In this document: one piece after another, positions 27,496 through 37,060 of the stretch
How positions within the stretch are numbered: position 1 is the stretch's first letter
How the letters are laid out: every line of letters begins with the position of its first letter
Source: Maribellus comscasis
GTDB lineage: Bacteria > Bacteroidota > Bacteroidia > Bacteroidales > Prolixibacteraceae
Length of the DNA: 64,000 bases
Reading direction: 5' to 3'
Assembly: GCF_009762775.1 (NCBI RefSeq)
Contig: NZ_CP046401.1
Span: 2,976,001 to 3,040,000, forward strand
The notes under the pieces: model-generated
The model's database searches: none
What the model was told of the DNA's origin: nothing
What the model saw: the letters and a program-made list of their open reading frames with translations, nothing else
Position numbers and translations under genes: made by a program

Positions 27496-28221
27496 ATGCT
27501 GGCCTCGACAGAAGGTATTGTTTTACGCTTGATTAAGTATGGCGAAAGTAGTGTTATCGCTACTATTTTTACACGGGAGTTTGGCCGGCAAAGTTTTATT
27601 ATAAATTCGGTCAGAAAAAAGAAATCAAAAACAAAAGCCGGATTTTTACAGCCGCTTTTTCTTGTCGATTTGGTAACTTATCAGAAACAAAGCAGGGAAG
27701 TTCAGCGAACAAAAGAAATTAAAAATACACCGGTTTATCAAAATATTCCTTTTGATATAGTAAAATCAACACAAGCGGTTTTTTTAGCTGAAATGCTTTA
27801 CAAAACCATTAATGAAGAAGAAAGTTATCCGGAAATGTTCGATTTTATAAAAAATGCCTTGCTGCTTTTTGATTTTATGGAAAAGAACCTGGCTAATTTT
27901 CATTTGTATTTTTTGTATCGTTTAACTGAATACCTTGGATTTTTTCCCGACACTACCCGGCAGGCTTTTGAAAATTGGTTTGATTTAAAAAAAGGTACTG
28001 TTGTTCCTTATGAACCTTCTCATCCCTTGTTTATGAACAAGGAAGTTACAGCGTATTTCTGTACCTTGTCAACCTTAAAGTTTCACGAAATTGCTGAACT
28101 TAAAATTCCGCGTAGAATCCGGGAAACTCTCCTGGAAAAGTTAATTGAGTACTATAATTTGCATTTTGAACATCTGGGAGAAATAAAATCATTAAAAGTT
28201 TTACAGGAGGTTTTTGAATGA
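27496..28221 (+). CDS. recO: DNA repair protein RecO
   Basis: 241 residues with an N-terminal OB-fold (residues 1-80; T-E-G-I-V-L-R-L-I-K-Y-G-E-S) and a helical C-terminal domain. RecO loads RecA onto SSB-coated DNA with RecR in the RecF pathway. The zinc-binding cysteine cluster found in many RecO proteins is not evident, as in other Bacteroidota versions. It starts 6 nt after porZ and converges with the Memo-AMMECR1 gene 5 nt after its stop. Confidence 0.92.
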   Translation: MLASTEGIVLRLIKYGESSVIATIFTREFGRQSFIINSVRKKKSKTKAGFLQPLFLVDLVTYQKQSREVQRTKEIKNTPVYQNIPFDIVKSTQAVFLAEMLYKTINEEESYPEMFDFIKNALLLFDFMEKNLANFHLYFLYRLTEYLGFFPDTTRQAFENWFDLKKGTVVPYEPSHPLFMNKEVTAYFCTLSTLKFHEIAELKIPRRIRETLLEKLIEYYNLHFEHLGEIKSLKVLQEVFE

Positions 28222-28226
28222 GTAAC

Positions 28227-29651
28227 TTATCCTTTGAAAATAGCGGCTTCGTAGGTAAATAATTCGGCTGTTTTCCATCCTTCCCAGCCAAGGCCTGCTT
28301 TGTCGCGTGAACAATGTCCAAGAAACTTTTCCAAATCCCAGTCGGTTTTTTTTGCTACCTGTGGCAAAAATGTGCCCGTGTTTAGCCCCTTTTTAATATA
28401 AATGCCGTGCTTTCCCAATTCTATTTCATCAATAGACTTTATTTTTTTGAGAGGAGTAAGAACTGAGATTTCCAGTTGCATATTGTTTAGTTCTTTTTCC
28501 TGTAAATTTTCAAAACGGATGTCGCATGCCGCAGAAACTGCCATAGATTGCACCATTTCGTTTAATGTTTTTGTTCGGGCAAAGCCACCGATACATCCTC
28601 TTAATTCATTGTTTATGTAAATACTCACAAAAGCGCCTGCAATTTCATTTAAAATCCCCGTGGAACCCGATGGGACAGTTTTTGCCTTTTCTCCGGTTTT
28701 AATAAAATGGTTTATAGCAGTCCGTGCTTTCTCAAGAAGTTCTGATTTTTCCTCGTCGGTAATATAAAGCTCCTCGTTTTTTTTATAGCAGGCCAATGCC
28801 CAATATCCTACTACCTGGTTTTTGTCGCCATATATTTCTGCATCACCTGAGTTTTTATATTCAATTTTTTCATAAAGAAAATTTTGGCTTTCTGTCAGGT
28901 AGAGCAAGGTAAGAACCGAAGGCCAGCTACAAAGCGGAGTAGAAAGATTGGTTATATTTTGGGTTTTATGTTTGTCTAAAATAGTTAGTAATTCTTTTGG
29001 ATTGTTGCCGCAAATGGCTTGCGCAGTAAGAAAATCAATTTTGTTGGCATCAGCGTATGCCGGATAATGTGAAAAGTCGGTGCTGAAAACAAACAGGTTC
29101 TCCTGATTAAAAAAGGGTTCTAACGCGCTTGCCAGATGTTTGCAAACGTCCGGATCGTGTGTTCCGATAATAATGGGAATAAGCATAAATTTATTACCCA
29201 GTTTGTATTGAAGTAGTGGCAACTGAACTTCAAGACTGTGTTCCAGCTCATGTGCTTCGTTTTTTTCTACAATTACCTTTGAAGAACGAATGAGTTGATT
29301 CGCAAGTCTGATATCTACATCAATTTCGCCCAGCGGCGTTTCGTAATTACCGGCGTTGTATACAGCTCCTCCGTTAAAATGATACCGGTGACTTGAAGCA
29401 ATTATAAAAACCCTTTTATATGAGCTGTTTTCGGGAATTTGGTTAAATGCCGATGCGGCAACTTCACCACTAAAAATATATCCGGCATGGGGTGAGACTA
29501 AAGCCTGCAGTTGATAAGGCGTATCTTTTCGTTTTTTGGCAGCAGGAAACAGATGTTCAAGTTCTGAGCGAAGTTTTTGTTTTGTGCCGGGATAAAACCT
29601 TCCGGCAACAGCAGCCTCTCTGTTTTTGTATTTTTGTAGCCGGTTTTTCAT
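28227..29651 (-). CDS. Memo-AMMECR1 fusion (AmmeMemoRadiSam proteins B and A)
   Basis: 474 residues that fuse two families. Residues about 10-275 are Memo-like (P-H-A-G-Y-I-F-S-G, then S-S-H-R-Y-H, E-H-S-L-E-V-Q-L-P, F-S-T-D-F-S-H-Y), with the histidines of the metal site. Residues about 295-474 are AMMECR1 (L-R-G-C-I-G with the conserved cysteine). These two plus a radical SAM enzyme form the AmmeMemoRadiSam set, whose reaction is unknown. No radical SAM gene is in the window. It lies 38 nt downstream of the stressosome operon on the same strand and might share its transcript. Confidence 0.92.
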   Translation of the reverse strand: MKNRLQKYKNREAAVAGRFYPGTKQKLRSELEHLFPAAKKRKDTPYQLQALVSPHAGYIFSGEVAASAFNQIPENSSYKRVFIIASSHRYHFNGGAVYNAGNYETPLGEIDVDIRLANQLIRSSKVIVEKNEAHELEHSLEVQLPLLQYKLGNKFMLIPIIIGTHDPDVCKHLASALEPFFNQENLFVFSTDFSHYPAYADANKIDFLTAQAICGNNPKELLTILDKHKTQNITNLSTPLCSWPSVLTLLYLTESQNFLYEKIEYKNSGDAEIYGDKNQVVGYWALACYKKNEELYITDEEKSELLEKARTAINHFIKTGEKAKTVPSGSTGILNEIAGAFVSIYINNELRGCIGGFARTKTLNEMVQSMAVSAACDIRFENLQEKELNNMQLEISVLTPLKKIKSIDEIELGKHGIYIKKGLNTGTFLPQVAKKTDWDLEKFLGHCSRDKAGLGWEGWKTAELFTYEAAIFKG

Positions 29652-29689
29652 TGGTGTAATTTACGAAAAATGGCTAAAAACGTTTTAAT

Positions 29690-30799
29690 CTAACAGGTTT
29701 TAGGCAAAGTAAACCAAACGGTAGTGCCCTTATTTAATTTGCTGTCTATACCAATTTCTCCGCCATTGTGTTCTACAAATTCTTTGCAAAGTACAAGGCC
29801 AAGACCGTTTCCCTGCTCATTTTCGGTACCCAGTGTTGAGACTTTCATGTCGATTTTAAATAGATTTTCTATTTTATCGTTTTCGATGCCTATTCCGGAA
29901 TCGGTTACCGCAACTTTTATAAAATTATCATCTTCAGAACAATTAATTTTAATATTCCCTTTTTTAGGTGTAAACTTTATGGCATTGGAAACCAGATTAC
30001 GGATAACCAGTAAAACCATGTTTTTATCTGCAAAAGCTTCGTAATCCATATTTACATCTGAAGTCAGCTGAATTTCTTTATTTGATGCAATTTCCTGAAG
30101 AGATTGAATGATGTTGGAAGAAAGATCATGCACTTTAAGTTCTTCAGGATTATAATTGATACGACCGGTTTGTGAACGTGCCCACTCCAAAAGGTTTTCG
30201 AGCAAATTCAGTGTATTTTTTGATGTCTTTCCAATGTCGTCGAGTAATTCATTTAATTCATCCGGGGAAAGATATTCCCTGTTTTCCTGTATAAGTTGAA
30301 CAAAACTGAGTATGATACCAAAGGAGCCCCTGAGGTCATGGGAGATTATTGAAAAGAATTTGTTTTTTGTGACGACTTCTTCCTGCAGGGTTTCTTTTGT
30401 TGTTTTTAATGCCAAATGTGTTTTTACCCTGGCTATAAGTTCACTCCCAATAAATGGTTTTGTAATATAGTCAACAGCGCCTAATTCAAAACCAGTAATT
30501 ATGTCTTCCGATTCCGATTTGGCTGTAATAAAAATAATGGGAATATCTTTGGTCTCTTCATTTTTTTTGAGTCGGCGGCATACTTCGTGCCCATCCATAA
30601 CCGGCATCATTACATCAAGTAAAATGAGGTCGGGTTTAATTTTTGATACTGTATCAAGAGCCTGTTGTCCGTTCATCGCAACAGCAAGTTCAAAATCAAG
30701 TTTGTTTAAAAGAGCACCGAGTACCTGTATGTTTCTCGGAACATCGTCGACGATCAGAATTACAGGTTGTTTACTTTTTTTCGCATTGGTTTTATTCAT
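29690..30799 (-). CDS. Receiver-histidine kinase (REC-HisKA-HATPase)
   Basis: 369 residues. An N-terminal receiver domain (about 12-130) has the phospho-Asp at 62 in L-L-D-V-M-M-P. It is followed by a coiled coil and a HisKA (His154 in I-I-S-H-D-L-R-G) plus HATPase_c domain with N-A-I-K-F and G-N-G-L-G-L boxes. No membrane segment or DNA-binding domain. Start overlaps the upstream gene's end by 8 nt, so it is translationally coupled as the last gene of the stressosome operon. Probably it receives phosphate from, or is tuned by, the hybrid kinase encoded just upstream (inference). Confidence 0.92.
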   Translation of the reverse strand: MNKTNAKKSKQPVILIVDDVPRNIQVLGALLNKLDFELAVAMNGQQALDTVSKIKPDLILLDVMMPVMDGHEVCRRLKKNEETKDIPIIFITAKSESEDIITGFELGAVDYITKPFIGSELIARVKTHLALKTTKETLQEEVVTKNKFFSIISHDLRGSFGIILSFVQLIQENREYLSPDELNELLDDIGKTSKNTLNLLENLLEWARSQTGRINYNPEELKVHDLSSNIIQSLQEIASNKEIQLTSDVNMDYEAFADKNMVLLVIRNLVSNAIKFTPKKGNIKINCSEDDNFIKVAVTDSGIGIENDKIENLFKIDMKVSTLGTENEQGNGLGLVLCKEFVEHNGGEIGIDSKLNKGTTVWFTLPKTC

Positions 30800-32990
30800 T
30801 TTGTACCCCTTTCTTATCGGTTAGTTTTTTTAGGTCAGATATGAAATTTTCATATTGGTTTATTGTGGAGGGTAGGTTTTCCATATCTAAATTTTGAATT
30901 TGCTCAATAATTTTATCACTCCATTCCACAAGCTGGCTAATTTTAAATGTTTCTGCAACCGCTTTAATTTCTTCTGCAAAAGAATTTATTTCATTTAGAA
31001 TAAAGGTTGAGCGAATTGAGTTCCATTTGTTTTTTAATTTACCCTCCAGAACAGGAATGAGTTTGGGTATTTGTTGAATGTTTTCTTCACTCAGTTTTTG
31101 TTTTTGAATACCAAAGAAAGAATTTGCTGTTTCATTTGAGGCGGAAGTGTTGTATTTCAAATAATTTGAAAGTTCCCGAACGAGTTCTTTTTGCGATATT
31201 GGTTTTGGCAGAAAATGGTCGAATCCCGACTTCAAAATTCTGTCCTGTTCTTCTTTCATCGCCGAAGCTGTGAGTGCTATAATCGGAACCGATTTTAAAT
31301 TGTCGTCGGATTTCAGAACTGAAGTTGCCTCAAAACCGTCCATTATTGGCATCTTAAGATCCATCAAAATCAAATTGGGTTTGTATTTTGTCGCAATATC
31401 AATTGCTTCTCTTCCATTTTCAGCACTGTAAATTTCTAACTCATATTTTTCGAGGAAACTTACAATAAGTTCTCTGTTATGCGCAATATCATCAACAACA
31501 AGAATCGTTGCAGGTTCAAAAATAAGGCTTGAAATGTTAGTTTCTTTATTTTTTTGTTCCGGTTCTACCATTGAACTTACCTCAAGATCATAAAGATAAA
31601 CTTTGAATTTACTACCTTTTTCCTCCTGACTCTCCACCTTGATGTCTCCTCCCATCATATGTATCAGACGGGATGTTATCGTTAGACCCAGCCCGGTTCC
31701 GCCATATTTGTTCAGATTTTGATTTTTTTGCTGTTCAAAGGCTTCAAAGATTTTTGTTATCTGATTTTCCGGAATTCCCAGCCCCGAGTCTTCAACCTGA
31801 AACAGCAAATCAATGGTTTGTTTATCTGTTTTACAGACAGCTTTTTCAACAGAAAGTTTTACAAAACCTTTATCTGTGAATTTAACGGCATTTCCAACCA
31901 GATTTAACAGAATCTGTCGGAGTCTGATATCGTCAAGAAAAATAACTTTTGGAATAGACGGATCGATTTCGATAAAAAGGTCTATTTTTTTTTGTTTTGT
32001 TTTATGATCAAAAATTTGGCCTACTTCATTAATCACTGAAAAAAGATTAACCGGTTCGTATTGCAAATTCATTTTGCCGGCCTCAATTTTTGAAAGATCA
32101 AGAATGTCATTGATGATATTCAGTAAAGCTTTTCCGCTTGAAGAAATGGATGACAGATATTTTAGGAAGTTTTTCTCTTTTATTTTATTTTCGAGAATCT
32201 CAGTAAATCCGAGAATTGCATTCATTGGTGTTCTGATTTCATGGCTCATATTTGCCAGGAATTCACTTTTGGCTTTGTTGGCCATTTCCGCCTCTTGTTT
32301 GGCTTTCTCAATGGCAATTGCACGGTCTTCCAGTTCGCGGTTTAAAGCAACTACTCCTTTGTTGGTTTCTTCCAGTTCTTTGTTTATTGTTTCAATTTCT
32401 TCGTTTCGCTCCTGTAGTTTTTTTAACAGAAATTGTAATTCCTGGTTTTGGGCGTTGATTGTGTCAACCATGCTATCCTCACCCCGGGCAATAAATTCTT
32501 TAAACGCTTGCTGTATGGAGGAAATTCGTTTGGCAGACATTTTTTTTGAATACTGCGGCAACCATTTCGCAACAGTGATGGTGGTCCCCTTTCCGGGTAC
32601 TGATTCAACGTGAAAATCATCCATTAATCGTTGAGACCCCGTTAACCCGACGCCCATTCCGTGCTTGGACACAAAATTCCCGGATTTTATTTTATCAAGC
32701 TCTTCTATTCCGTTTCCTTCATCTTTGAAAATAAGGATCAAGCCGGAACTATCATTTTCTTTGGTACCAATCATTAACTTTACCTCGCCCTGATTGGCAT
32801 GTTCAATAATATTTCTGCTTAATTCCGATACTGTTGTTCCAATTCTTATACATGTAGTTTTGTCAAAGCAGAGTTCTTTTGCCAGTTGTGAGCCTATGTT
32901 TCTGGCAATAACCACATCCGATTCGGTTAATATATTTAGCCTCCCGACTTCAAATATTGTAACGGAGGATAAGAACGGTTGCATCATCAT
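30792..32990 (-). CDS. Hybrid histidine kinase with N-terminal anti-sigma-type ATPase domain
   Basis: 732 residues. Order: RsbT/RsbW-type HATPase (about 10-145; [10 protein letters not shown] box and G-M-G-V-G-L), long coiled coil (150-235), HisKA (His250 in N-M-S-H-E-I-R-T-P), HATPase_c (about 355-465), receiver (about 494-610, phospho-Asp544), and a C-terminal Hpt-like helical domain (about 630-732) with no phospho-accepting histidine in the usual place. Two ATPase domains in one chain is unusual. Its start overlaps the RsbX-like gene by 41 nt and its end the next kinase by 8 nt. It probably acts as cytoplasmic output of the stressosome. Confidence 0.9.
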   Translation of the reverse strand: MMMQPFLSSVTIFEVGRLNILTESDVVIARNIGSQLAKELCFDKTTCIRIGTTVSELSRNIIEHANQGEVKLMIGTKENDSSGLILIFKDEGNGIEELDKIKSGNFVSKHGMGVGLTGSQRLMDDFHVESVPGKGTTITVAKWLPQYSKKMSAKRISSIQQAFKEFIARGEDSMVDTINAQNQELQFLLKKLQERNEEIETINKELEETNKGVVALNRELEDRAIAIEKAKQEAEMANKAKSEFLANMSHEIRTPMNAILGFTEILENKIKEKNFLKYLSSISSSGKALLNIINDILDLSKIEAGKMNLQYEPVNLFSVINEVGQIFDHKTKQKKIDLFIEIDPSIPKVIFLDDIRLRQILLNLVGNAVKFTDKGFVKLSVEKAVCKTDKQTIDLLFQVEDSGLGIPENQITKIFEAFEQQKNQNLNKYGGTGLGLTITSRLIHMMGGDIKVESQEEKGSKFKVYLYDLEVSSMVEPEQKNKETNISSLIFEPATILVVDDIAHNRELIVSFLEKYELEIYSAENGREAIDIATKYKPNLILMDLKMPIMDGFEATSVLKSDDNLKSVPIIALTASAMKEEQDRILKSGFDHFLPKPISQKELVRELSNYLKYNTSASNETANSFFGIQKQKLSEENIQQIPKLIPVLEGKLKNKWNSIRSTFILNEINSFAEEIKAVAETFKISQLVEWSDKIIEQIQNLDMENLPSTINQYENFISDLKKLTDKKGVQNE

Positions 32991-34011
32991 TTTGCCTTGA
33001 AAAATTTCTTAATATATATTCAGCTGTTTGTTGGGGATGATCTTTCCAGTTTAAATCGCTTGGATTCCAGCGCGATGTAATCCCATCGGTCGTTAAGCAA
33101 AGAATATCACCCGGATTAAAGTCAAATTCAAAAATCCGGGGAGTTCGCATATTATGTCCGACAATTCCTCCAAAAGAAATCAGGTTCTTTTTACCCGATG
33201 AGGTACTCAAAAATCCTTCGATATTTCCGATTCCTGTATATCGTAGTCTATTTTTTTGAGTGTCGGCGAATACCAGCCCAATAACGGCTCCTCTTGTTCC
33301 CCGTATGCCATTGTGGACATGCTGAATAAGAGCGTCGAGAGGAAGTTCCGGGCGAAGCATTAGCTGTTCCTTCGCCATTTGTGAAGCGATGTTCGCTTCT
33401 TTACCGTGTCCTAAGCCATCAATCACGGCAACAACGCTTTCTGTCTGGTTTAAGTGGTTTACCACATAAGAATCACCGTTCAGTTTTTCTCCGGGTTTTG
33501 CGCGGGATGCTGCACCTGTTGTTATGTTTTTGTTTGTCCCGATCCAATGTTTCGTTGGAACCCATTTTAGTGAACGGATACAATGTTTATAATTTTTCAG
33601 GTCAGATAATCCACTGTCGTATAGCTGTTGAACCGATTTTGGATTTATATCCAGTTCGTCGGAGAATCTTCGAATGGTTCCCAAACCCAGACCCAGTGAA
33701 TCTTGTTGTGTGTATCCATCGGTAACCGATTGATTAAAATCTGCTATTCCGTTACCCATGTCGCAACACCAAATTTCAATTGCTTTTTGTCTTTTTTCGT
33801 TTTCGATCTGACAAACCAGGATCTTTCCTTTTCTACCCCCGTGTTTCAAGACATTTGTCACGAGTTCAGTAACCATAATGGCTACCTCTCCGGTTTTTAT
33901 ATCATCAAACCCTATTTTTTTAGCTAGCCCGACAGCTTTACGCCGGCATACACCAACATCCGATTCATTGTCGATTTGAAGATATAAAATATGATCACGG
34001 TTTATTTCCAT
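32950..34011 (-). CDS. RsbX-like phosphatase with fused anti-sigma-type ATPase domain
   Basis: 353 residues. Residues about 1-140 form an RsbW/RsbT-type HATPase ([13 protein letters not shown]). Residues about 160-353 are a PP2C/SpoIIE-type phosphatase with metal-binding Asp in G-D-S-Y, D-G-L-G-H-G and T-T-D-G-I. In Bacillus, RsbX dephosphorylates RsbR and RsbS to reset the stressosome; that role fits the neighbours here. The ATPase fusion is not part of Bacillus RsbX. The start overlaps the RsbT-like gene by 10 nt. Confidence 0.9.
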   Translation of the reverse strand: MEINRDHILYLQIDNESDVGVCRRKAVGLAKKIGFDDIKTGEVAIMVTELVTNVLKHGGRKGKILVCQIENEKRQKAIEIWCCDMGNGIADFNQSVTDGYTQQDSLGLGLGTIRRFSDELDINPKSVQQLYDSGLSDLKNYKHCIRSLKWVPTKHWIGTNKNITTGAASRAKPGEKLNGDSYVVNHLNQTESVVAVIDGLGHGKEANIASQMAKEQLMLRPELPLDALIQHVHNGIRGTRGAVIGLVFADTQKNRLRYTGIGNIEGFLSTSSGKKNLISFGGIVGHNMRTPRIFEFDFNPGDILCLTTDGITSRWNPSDLNWKDHPQQTAEYILRNFSRQNDDATVLILRYNI

Positions 34012-34427
34012 TTCATTATTCTCACGGTTGTTCCTTTTTGCGGTTTGGAATAGATTTCAAATTTATCCACCAACCGTTTTGCTCCGGGCAGGCCGTATCC
34101 CATCCCCATCCCGGAAGTGTAGCCATCGCTCATGGCCAGTTCAACATCTTCAATTCCCGGGCCTTTGTCTATGCAGGTAATAATTAGCGCATTATGTTCT
34201 TCAACTTGGCCACTTTCTATAACAACATCGCCGCCGTTGGCATAATTGTACATATTTCTTAACAATTCCGAAATTGCTGTTGTTATTCGGGTTTGTTCAA
34301 CTATGCCCATCCTGAAGTCTTTGGCGTGTTGGCGAACTATTGAACGCACCTTTACAATGTCGTGTTCGTCAACAATCGGGTAAATCCCCAGTTTATTCCA
34401 GTTATTGTCTGAAATGATTTCCTGCAT
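34002..34427 (-). CDS. rsbT: RsbT-like serine/threonine switch kinase
   Basis: 141 residues, single GHKL ATPase domain. N box S-E-L-L-R-N, D-K-G-P-G-I and G-M-G-Y-G-L-P-G-A-K-R boxes match RsbT. In Bacillus it phosphorylates RsbR and RsbS, is released from the stressosome and activates a downstream partner. Its gene lies immediately behind an RsbS-like gene, which supports the name. No RsbU phosphatase with the usual N-terminal domain is present, so the released kinase would have to bind another target, possibly the downstream fusion proteins. Confidence 0.93.
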   Translation of the reverse strand: MQEIISDNNWNKLGIYPIVDEHDIVKVRSIVRQHAKDFRMGIVEQTRITTAISELLRNMYNYANGGDVVIESGQVEEHNALIITCIDKGPGIEDVELAMSDGYTSGMGMGYGLPGAKRLVDKFEIYSKPQKGTTVRIMKWK

Positions 34428-34442
34428 TCGAGTCGAATTAAT

Positions 34443-34829
34443 TTAGCTTTCTTTCTCCCTGAGTTTTTTTTCAAGCATCTCCATTCCTTTTTCCATGTCA
34501 AGAGCGGTATCTACACCGGGCATCTCCAATCCTAATTCCACAAGGGTAATGGCTACAGCAGGCTGCATCCCTACTATTACAACTGCTGCATCCATAATGG
34601 CTGCCATCGAAGCCATCCCTGAAAGCATGCGTCCAATAAAGGAATCGACCATTTCGAGAACTGAAATATCAATCAAAACACCTTTGGCCCCGGTTCTTTC
34701 AATTTCGTGAAGAATTTGTGATTGTAGTTGAACAGCTAATTTGTCGTGCATGTCAACCTGAATAGATACAATCAAAAAATCACGAATTTTGATTATAGGA
34801 ATTTTTTTATCGTGGATATCTAAATTCAT
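34443..34829 (-). CDS. rsbS: RsbS-like STAS antagonist protein
   Basis: 128 residues, single STAS domain. Ser63 in V-D-S-F-I-G-R corresponds to the phosphorylated serine of Bacillus RsbS (Ser59). The start overlaps the RsbR stop by 4 nt (ATGA type). RsbS forms the stressosome core with RsbR and sequesters RsbT. The typical order R-S-T is conserved. Confidence 0.93.
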   Translation of the reverse strand: MNLDIHDKKIPIIKIRDFLIVSIQVDMHDKLAVQLQSQILHEIERTGAKGVLIDISVLEMVDSFIGRMLSGMASMAAIMDAAVVIVGMQPAVAITLVELGLEMPGVDTALDMEKGMEMLEKKLREKES

Positions 34830-35515
34830 TTATCGTCTTCTTCCTGTTCTTTATGTTCCAAATGTATTTTTCCTTCAAAAAGCTGATTATTCTTTTTCAT
34901 GGCAAATAACATCGCATCCTGCAATGTTGCCTTTGTTTTAATCGATGAAAGATCAATTCCAAGATGAACAATAGTCTGAGCAATTGCAGGGCTGATTCCT
35001 GAAATAATACAATCTGCACCAAGCAAGCGAGCCGCTGTTACCGTCTTTAACAAATGGTTTGCAACCTGGGTATCGACAGTCGGGACTCCGGTGATATCAA
35101 GTATGGCAATTGTACAGCCTGTTTCAACAATCTTTTGCAAGAGGTTTTCCATCATAATTTGGGTGCGCTGGCTGTCGAGTGTACCTATAACAGGAAGGAT
35201 TAAAACATTGTCCCATACCTTTGTAACCGGACTTGAAAGCTCCAAAAGATCTTCCTGTTGCTGAATAATGGTTTTTTGCTGCTCCTGAATTTTATTTAAC
35301 TTATCTTCAAGTTCTTCTTTCATTTTTTTACTCTGTTTGAGCTCATAAGTTAAGTCCTCGATTAAAATGTTAATCGCTTCTTCAATGCCTGTCAAATCAT
35401 CTTCAATGTCAGTTTGAAGCCTTTTATCCAAATCGCCGGCTGCAACCGAAGATAAAACGTCTTCAATATGCTCGATTCTTTCTTTAGCGTTTTTAAAATC
35501 TAAGTTGTTTTCCAT
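34826..35515 (-). CDS. rsbR: RsbR-like stressosome protein with HAMP-like/coiled-coil N-terminus
   Basis: 229 residues. The C-terminal STAS domain (about 100-215) carries the two threonines phosphorylated in Bacillus RsbRA: Thr149 in T-V-D-T and Thr181 in A-Q-T-I-V-H-L-G. In place of the usual globin sensor the N-terminus (1-95) has a HAMP-like segment (A-G-D-L-D-K-R-L) and a charged coiled coil, so the input is not a heme or PAS domain. It may be sensed through protein contacts, perhaps with the STAS-like protein encoded upstream. Confidence 0.9.
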   Translation of the reverse strand: MENNLDFKNAKERIEHIEDVLSSVAAGDLDKRLQTDIEDDLTGIEEAINILIEDLTYELKQSKKMKEELEDKLNKIQEQQKTIIQQQEDLLELSSPVTKVWDNVLILPVIGTLDSQRTQIMMENLLQKIVETGCTIAILDITGVPTVDTQVANHLLKTVTAARLLGADCIISGISPAIAQTIVHLGIDLSSIKTKATLQDAMLFAMKKNNQLFEGKIHLEHKEQEEDDK

Positions 35516-35518
35516 TTT

Positions 35519-35881
35519 CTATCTTTTACTTTTTAACCACTGAATTCCATTTTCCTTGCTTTTGAAAAAATCACCTTGTGTTTTTACGGCGCCGGTTTTT
35601 AACATCACCTTGGCAATCATTCGGTTGGCAGCGCTACCCCCTACAAACGCAACGTCTTGTATATTTGCGGTTACAAATGCCTGACTCGTTTTTTCCCGGG
35701 TTTCCCGATTTTCAACTTTAGCTGTTTTGCTGATGAAAATCATCATTTGCCGGTAAGGTTTTCCTTCCAGGAGTTCAATACTTCTATTTATTACAGGGTC
35801 AACGTCTTCAAGTAAATAATCTCTTGTGAATTCCAGACACAGAATATCATTGTCTGTATCATACCACATTTTATGATCCAT
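35519..35881 (-). CDS. STAS/SpoIIAA-like protein heading the stressosome operon
   Basis: 120 residues with the alternating beta-alpha pattern of SpoIIAA-like/STAS folds. It lacks a clear phospho-acceptor of the RsbS type. Family assignment is by pattern only. Its stop is 3 nt before RsbR, so it is the first gene of the operon. It might be a sensor or scaffold subunit of the stressosome (inference). Confidence 0.65.
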   Translation of the reverse strand: MDHKMWYDTDNDILCLEFTRDYLLEDVDPVINRSIELLEGKPYRQMMIFISKTAKVENRETREKTSQAFVTANIQDVAFVGGSAANRMIAKVMLKTGAVKTQGDFFKSKENGIQWLKSKR

Positions 35882-36169
35882 GATTTTTATTTTTATTAAA
35901 ATTCGACTATAAAGGTTTGATTTTAATGACGGCGTAAAAATAGATAAATTCAGATAAAAAAATAATTATTTCAAACTAAGTTTTGCGTGTTTTTCAAGTA
36001 GTTAAATATCTTTTGTATAAAAAGCCTTGTTTTTCATAATATATAGTTTGTTTCAAGGGAATTCGCAGAATAATATTTGTGAAGAAACAATTAAATCGCT
36101 TCTAATTGTAAGCTTATGTTTTACTTTTTAACGGGCATCTGGTAATTTTACAATAACCCGTTTGTTTTT

Positions 36170-36988
36170 ATGGAAGAGAAAAATTTTACATCTGTTTTTA
36201 ACATACTTGCTTCTGCAGGCGATACAATTCTGAAGGTGTATAGAAGTGACAATTATAAAACCTCGTTAAAAACCGATAGAACACCTGTAACCCGCGCAGA
36301 TAAGGCGTCGAGCAAAATAATAAACGAACAGTTAAGTAAGGTTTTTCCGGAAATACCAATTCTGGATGAAGAAACCACTATTCCAGACTATTCTGTTCGT
36401 AAAGATTGGAAAGAATTTTTTTTAGTCGATCCACTGGATGGCACAAAGGAGTTCATTAAACAAAATGGTGAATTTTGTATAAACCTGGCATTAATTGAAG
36501 GTGATAGCCCCCGGATGGGATGGATCTATCATCCTTTATCTAAACGTGGTTGGTATTGTAAAAGAGGAGAGGGGATTTTTGAATTTGATAAAAAAGGTAT
36601 TGTCAGGAAAATAGAAAAACCCGGAAGATGTCCGGAAAAATTAAGGATTATTACAAGTCGTTCTTTTTTTAAACCACAGGAAAAAGAGCTAATCGATAAA
36701 ATAAAAAAGGAATATAAAATTGAAATTATACACAGGGGAAGTTCAATCAAACAAATTGCTATTATCCTTGGAGAGGCTGATATGTATTTAAAAGCCGGAC
36801 CATGCTCGGAATGGGATACAGCCCCGGGGCAATTGCTGGTGGAAGAATTCGGGGGAAGTGTTGTTCGGCTTGACAACCTTGAGCGAATGAAATACAATAA
36901 ACCGGTAATGAAAAATCCATACTTTGTTATGCAGAACGAATATTTAACAGAGACCAGGTTTCTTGATTTTTTGAAAAAGCATCTTTAA
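36170..36988 (+). CDS. cysQ: 3'(2'),5'-bisphosphate nucleotidase CysQ
   Basis: 272 residues, Li+-sensitive inositol monophosphatase superfamily. Metal-binding motif D-P-L-D-G-T-K-E-F and C-terminal S-E-W-D-T-A are typical of CysQ. It hydrolyses PAP to AMP, recycling the sulfation by-product. The early D-E-E residues complete the site. It stands alone, divergent from the stressosome operon across 288 nt of non-coding DNA. That gap holds a weak AACGGG/CCCGTT inverted repeat close to the start (about 36130-36160) but no clear promoter. Confidence 0.93.
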   Translation: MEEKNFTSVFNILASAGDTILKVYRSDNYKTSLKTDRTPVTRADKASSKIINEQLSKVFPEIPILDEETTIPDYSVRKDWKEFFLVDPLDGTKEFIKQNGEFCINLALIEGDSPRMGWIYHPLSKRGWYCKRGEGIFEFDKKGIVRKIEKPGRCPEKLRIITSRSFFKPQEKELIDKIKKEYKIEIIHRGSSIKQIAIILGEADMYLKAGPCSEWDTAPGQLLVEEFGGSVVRLDNLERMKYNKPVMKNPYFVMQNEYLTETRFLDFLKKHL

Positions 36989-37017
36989 AATCGGCTGCTA
37001 TTCTGTGCATTTCGTCA

Positions 37018-37025
37018 TAAATTTG
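37018..37025 (+). promoter_or_regulatory. Possible -7 box upstream of small lipoprotein gene
   Basis: TAAATTTG fits TAnnTTTG. It lies 36 nt before the ATG at 37061. I do not see a convincing -33 element, so support is partial. Confidence 0.4.
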
Positions 37026-37060
37026 TTCTAAATTGAAAATTTAACTTAAATCGATACGCG

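Noticed and set aside
36130..36160. AACGGG/CCCGTT inverted repeat before cysQ as a riboswitch
   Set aside because: Only six base pairs with a long loop, and no conserved core or known aptamer pattern.
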